From: Flavobacteriales bacterium
GTDB taxonomy: Bacteria; Bacteroidota; Bacteroidia; Flavobacteriales_D; SKUL01
Length of the DNA: 6,870 nucleotides
Assembly: GCA_007129985.1 (NCBI GenBank)
Contig: SKUL01000244.1
Location: forward strand, 1-6,870
Direction: 5' to 3'
The notes beneath the pieces are model-generated. The model saw only the letters and a list, made by a program, of their open reading frames with translations. It had not been told where the DNA came from and did not search any database. The translations under genes and the position numbers were made by a program. This document shows, piece by piece, positions 4,515-6,870 of this stretch. How positions within the stretch are numbered: the stretch's first letter is position 1; the number at the start of each line of letters is the position of its first letter.

Positions 4515-6870
4515 ATGAACACCAACCTCTCAGCGATTTTCATCAACCGCCCGGTACTCACCACGGTGATATCCATTGTGATTGTGGTTTTTGGGGTCAT
4601 CGGCTACACCTACCTTGGAGTGCGTGAGTTTCCCAACGTAGATCCGCCAATCGTGACGGTCACAACCAACTACGTGGGTGCGAACGCCGATGTAATGGAG
4701 TCGCAAATCACCGAAGTGCTGGAAGAGCGCATCAACGGAATTGCCGGAATTGAATCCATCTCATCTATCAGCACCGACGGCCGGAGCACCATCACCGTAG
4801 AGTTTTCGCTTGAAATTGACATGGAAGCAGCCGCCAACGACGTGCGCGACAGGGTGTCGGGAGCCACGCGTTTACTGCCACCCGACGTGGATCCGCCCAT
4901 TGTGCAAAAGGCCGATGCCGACGCATTTCCCATTCTCTCAATGACCATCTCCAGCCCGAACCGCTCACTGCTGGAGTTGAGTGATATTGCCACCAATCTT
5001 TTCAAAGAGAGGCTGCAAACCATTCCGGGAGTGAGTTTTATCAACATCTGGGGAGAAAAGAAATACGCCATGAAGCTGCAGCTCGACCCGGCGCGATTGG
5101 CATCCTATGGCTTGACTCCGCTCGATGTTCGCACGGCTTTGAATCGTGAGAACGTTGAACTTCCATCGGGAAGGATTGAAGGCTACACACAGGAGCTGAT
5201 TATCCGTACCGATGGCCGTTTGGTAACTTCCGAAGAATTTGACGACCTGATCATCCGCGAGGAAAACGGTGCCGTGGTGCGTTTGCGCGATGTTGGAAAA
5301 GCAAACCTTCTGCCCGAGGCCGAGCGCACCCTACTGCGCGGAGACTATACCTATCCGCAGGTAGCAGTGGCCCTATCGCCCCAGCAGGGAGCCAACCACA
5401 TCGAAATTGCCGATGAGTTTGAACGTCGCGTGGAGCAAATCAAAAAGGAGGCCCCCGATGACCTGAACTACAACATGGTGATTGATAGCACGGCCCCCAT
5501 TCGCAAGGCCCTGCGCGAAGTACGCGATACCATTCTGCTCGCCTTCGGGCTGGTGGTTCTCGTGATTTTCTTCTTTCTGCGCAACTGGCGAACCACACTC
5601 ATTCCGGTTATCACCATACCTATCTCGCTGATTGGAGGCTTTTTCGTGATGTACGTGATGGGATACACCATCAACATTCTCACCCTTTTGGGAATTGTGC
5701 TTGCCACAGGTCTGGTGGTTGACGATGCCATTGTGGTCATGGAAAACATCTACGCCAAAATAGAGCAGGGGCTGGACTCCCTCGAGGCCGGTTACAAGGG
5801 CACCCAGGAGATTGTATTTGCCGTGATTTCGACTACTGTTACGCTGATTGCGGTATTTCTGCCCATTATTTTTCTGGAAGGACTTACCGGCAGGCTTTTC
5901 CGCGAATTTGGAATTGTAGTGGCCGGAGCGGTGATTATTTCGTCGGTGGTGTCACTTACGCTCACACCCATGATGAGCAGCCGGTTTTTGAAGCAATCCA
6001 AAACGCAAGGTGCTTTCTTTCAGTGGTCAGAGCGACAGTTCAACAAATTGGGTTCGGCCTATGAGCGCTCGCTTGAGCGATTTATGAATGTGCGTTGGTT
6101 GGCAGTTCCGGTGATGCTCATTTCGTTGGGACTGGTGTTTTGGGTGGGAAGTAAAATTCCATCGGAACTTGCTCCACTCGAAGACAAAAGCGCGCTGGTC
6201 ATTAATGCTACAGCTCCTGAAGGGGTTTCCTTTGACAGGATGGATACCTTTATGAAGCAGGTGATGCGCGTGTTGGACGACCGTCCGGAAAAGATGACTG
6301 CACTCACAGTTACATCGCCCAGCTTTGGCTCAAGCACCGCCGCCAATACAGGCTTTGCCCGGGTACGACTGGTAGAGCCTGAAGACCGTGAAAAATCTCA
6401 GCAACAAGTGGCAGATGAGTTGAGTGAAGTTCTGCGCGACATGACCTTTGCACGCACCTTCGTGTCTCAACAGCAAACCATTGGAGGAGATAGGAGAGGA
6501 GGTCTGCCTGTGCAATACGTGTTGCAAGGGTCAACATTCGAAAAGTTGAAGGAAACCGTTCCCGAATTTATGGAAGCGGTGCGCGCCAGCGATAAATTCA
6601 GCGTGTCTGACCTGAACCTCAAGTTCAACAAGCCCGAACTTAATGTGCGCATTGACCGTGACCGTGCCCGCGCTCTGGGTGTTACAGTCTCAGATGTGGC
6701 CGAAACCCTGCAATTGCTTTTTTCTGGTCAGCGATTTGGGTACTTCATCATGAACGGAAAGCAATATCAGGTGATTGGAGAGGCTACACGAGCGAACCGA
6801 AACGAGCCGCTCGACCTTCAGTCAGTGTACGTTCGCAATGAGCACGGCGGGCAGGTTCAGCTCGACAATG
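4515..6870 (+). CDS. RND (HAE1/AcrB-like) efflux permease, 3' end outside the window
   Basis: The ATG at 4515 opens a frame with no stop to the window edge, giving 785 residues of an expected 1,020-1,050. It is the proton-driven inner-membrane pump of a tripartite system. The N terminus (IFINRPVLTTVISIVIVVFGVIGY, broken here by TM1) and GVREFPNVDPP are classic HAE-RND starts. The porter domain follows (NDVRDRVSGATRLLPPDVDPP). TM2-TM3 start near residue 340. TM4 carries GLVVDDAIVVMEN with the adjacent proton-relay aspartates Asp403 and Asp404. TM5-TM6 cover about 433-495, and TM7 about 528-546. The second porter half and part of its docking region run to the edge. The TM10 lysine partner of the Asp pair lies outside the window. 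Two acidic TM4 residues favour a drug/lipophile exporter over a metal exporter. Substrate unknown. Start is 5 bp after the adaptor stop; no frame disruption was seen. Confidence 0.95.
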   Translation, partial: MNTNLSAIFINRPVLTTVISIVIVVFGVIGYTYLGVREFPNVDPPIVTVTTNYVGANADVMESQITEVLEERINGIAGIESISSISTDGRSTITVEFSLEIDMEAAANDVRDRVSGATRLLPPDVDPPIVQKADADAFPILSMTISSPNRSLLELSDIATNLFKERLQTIPGVSFINIWGEKKYAMKLQLDPARLASYGLTPLDVRTALNRENVELPSGRIEGYTQELIIRTDGRLVTSEEFDDLIIREENGAVVRLRDVGKANLLPEAERTLLRGDYTYPQVAVALSPQQGANHIEIADEFERRVEQIKKEAPDDLNYNMVIDSTAPIRKALREVRDTILLAFGLVVLVIFFFLRNWRTTLIPVITIPISLIGGFFVMYVMGYTINILTLLGIVLATGLVVDDAIVVMENIYAKIEQGLDSLEAGYKGTQEIVFAVISTTVTLIAVFLPIIFLEGLTGRLFREFGIVVAGAVIISSVVSLTLTPMMSSRFLKQSKTQGAFFQWSERQFNKLGSAYERSLERFMNVRWLAVPVMLISLGLVFWVGSKIPSELAPLEDKSALVINATAPEGVSFDRMDTFMKQVMRVLDDRPEKMTALTVTSPSFGSSTAANTGFARVRLVEPEDREKSQQQVADELSEVLRDMTFARTFVSQQQTIGGDRRGGLPVQYVLQGSTFEKLKETVPEFMEAVRASDKFSVSDLNLKFNKPELNVRIDRDRARALGVTVSDVAETLQLLFSGQRFGYFIMNGKQYQVIGEATRANRNEPLDLQSVYVRNEHGGQVQLDN

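Noticed and set aside
4670..6652. Several minus-strand open frames of 61-133 codons
   Set aside because: All are opposite the RND permease and serine/threonine/methionine-rich, as expected for the complement of a membrane-protein gene; none has a promoter or motif.
1..6870. Mobile element, CRISPR array, phage-defence island or other novel multi-gene system
   Set aside because: No terminal inverted repeats, spaced direct repeats, integrase or nuclease genes, or composition shift are visible. All substantial genes belong to known families.

Overview
The window looks like chromosomal DNA of a Bacteroidota bacterium, probably a marine or freshwater flavobacterial or cytophagal lineage; the exact lineage cannot be told from the sequence. 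Three things point there. The start codons lack strong Shine-Dalgarno sequences. Two genes are preceded by the Bacteroidota sigma-factor box TAnnTTTG. The gene content (DUF2911 protein, DUF1566-like domain, MarR-adaptor-RND operon) is typical of that phylum. Base composition appears moderate (around half G+C) and even across the window, with no sign of a mobile element.

Layout: (1) 1-300, plus strand: the C-terminal end of a surface or secreted-type protein with a DUF1566/Lcl-like domain. (2) 301-367: a short convergent gap holding a strong 12-bp hairpin. (3) 368-2673, minus strand: DUF2911 membrane-anchored protein, then moaA (molybdenum cofactor, GTP 3',8-cyclase), then a TauE/SafE (TSUP) membrane transporter 12 bp behind moaA. 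The 41-bp DUF2911-moaA gap holds a TACCTTTG promoter box 4 nt before the moaA ATG, so moaA and the transporter probably start their own, essentially leaderless transcript. (4) 2674-2962: a divergent control region with a -33/-7 promoter for the rightward operon, a perfect 12-bp palindrome and a repeated TTGACA. (5) 2963-6870, plus strand: a MarR-type regulator, an RND periplasmic adaptor lipoprotein (ATGA overlap with marR) and an RND inner-membrane permease (5 bp further on), which runs off the right edge.

The rightward operon is a self-contained efflux unit. The MarR protein presumably senses a ligand and controls its own promoter, while the adaptor and permease form the inner part of a tripartite pump. 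The outer-membrane factor, if encoded here, would lie beyond the window. The leftward pair moaA-TSUP links molybdopterin synthesis to an anion exporter-like protein of unknown substrate.

I see no RNA genes, CRISPR arrays, insertion sequences or clearly novel multi-gene system. The points worth a second look are regulatory and topological.
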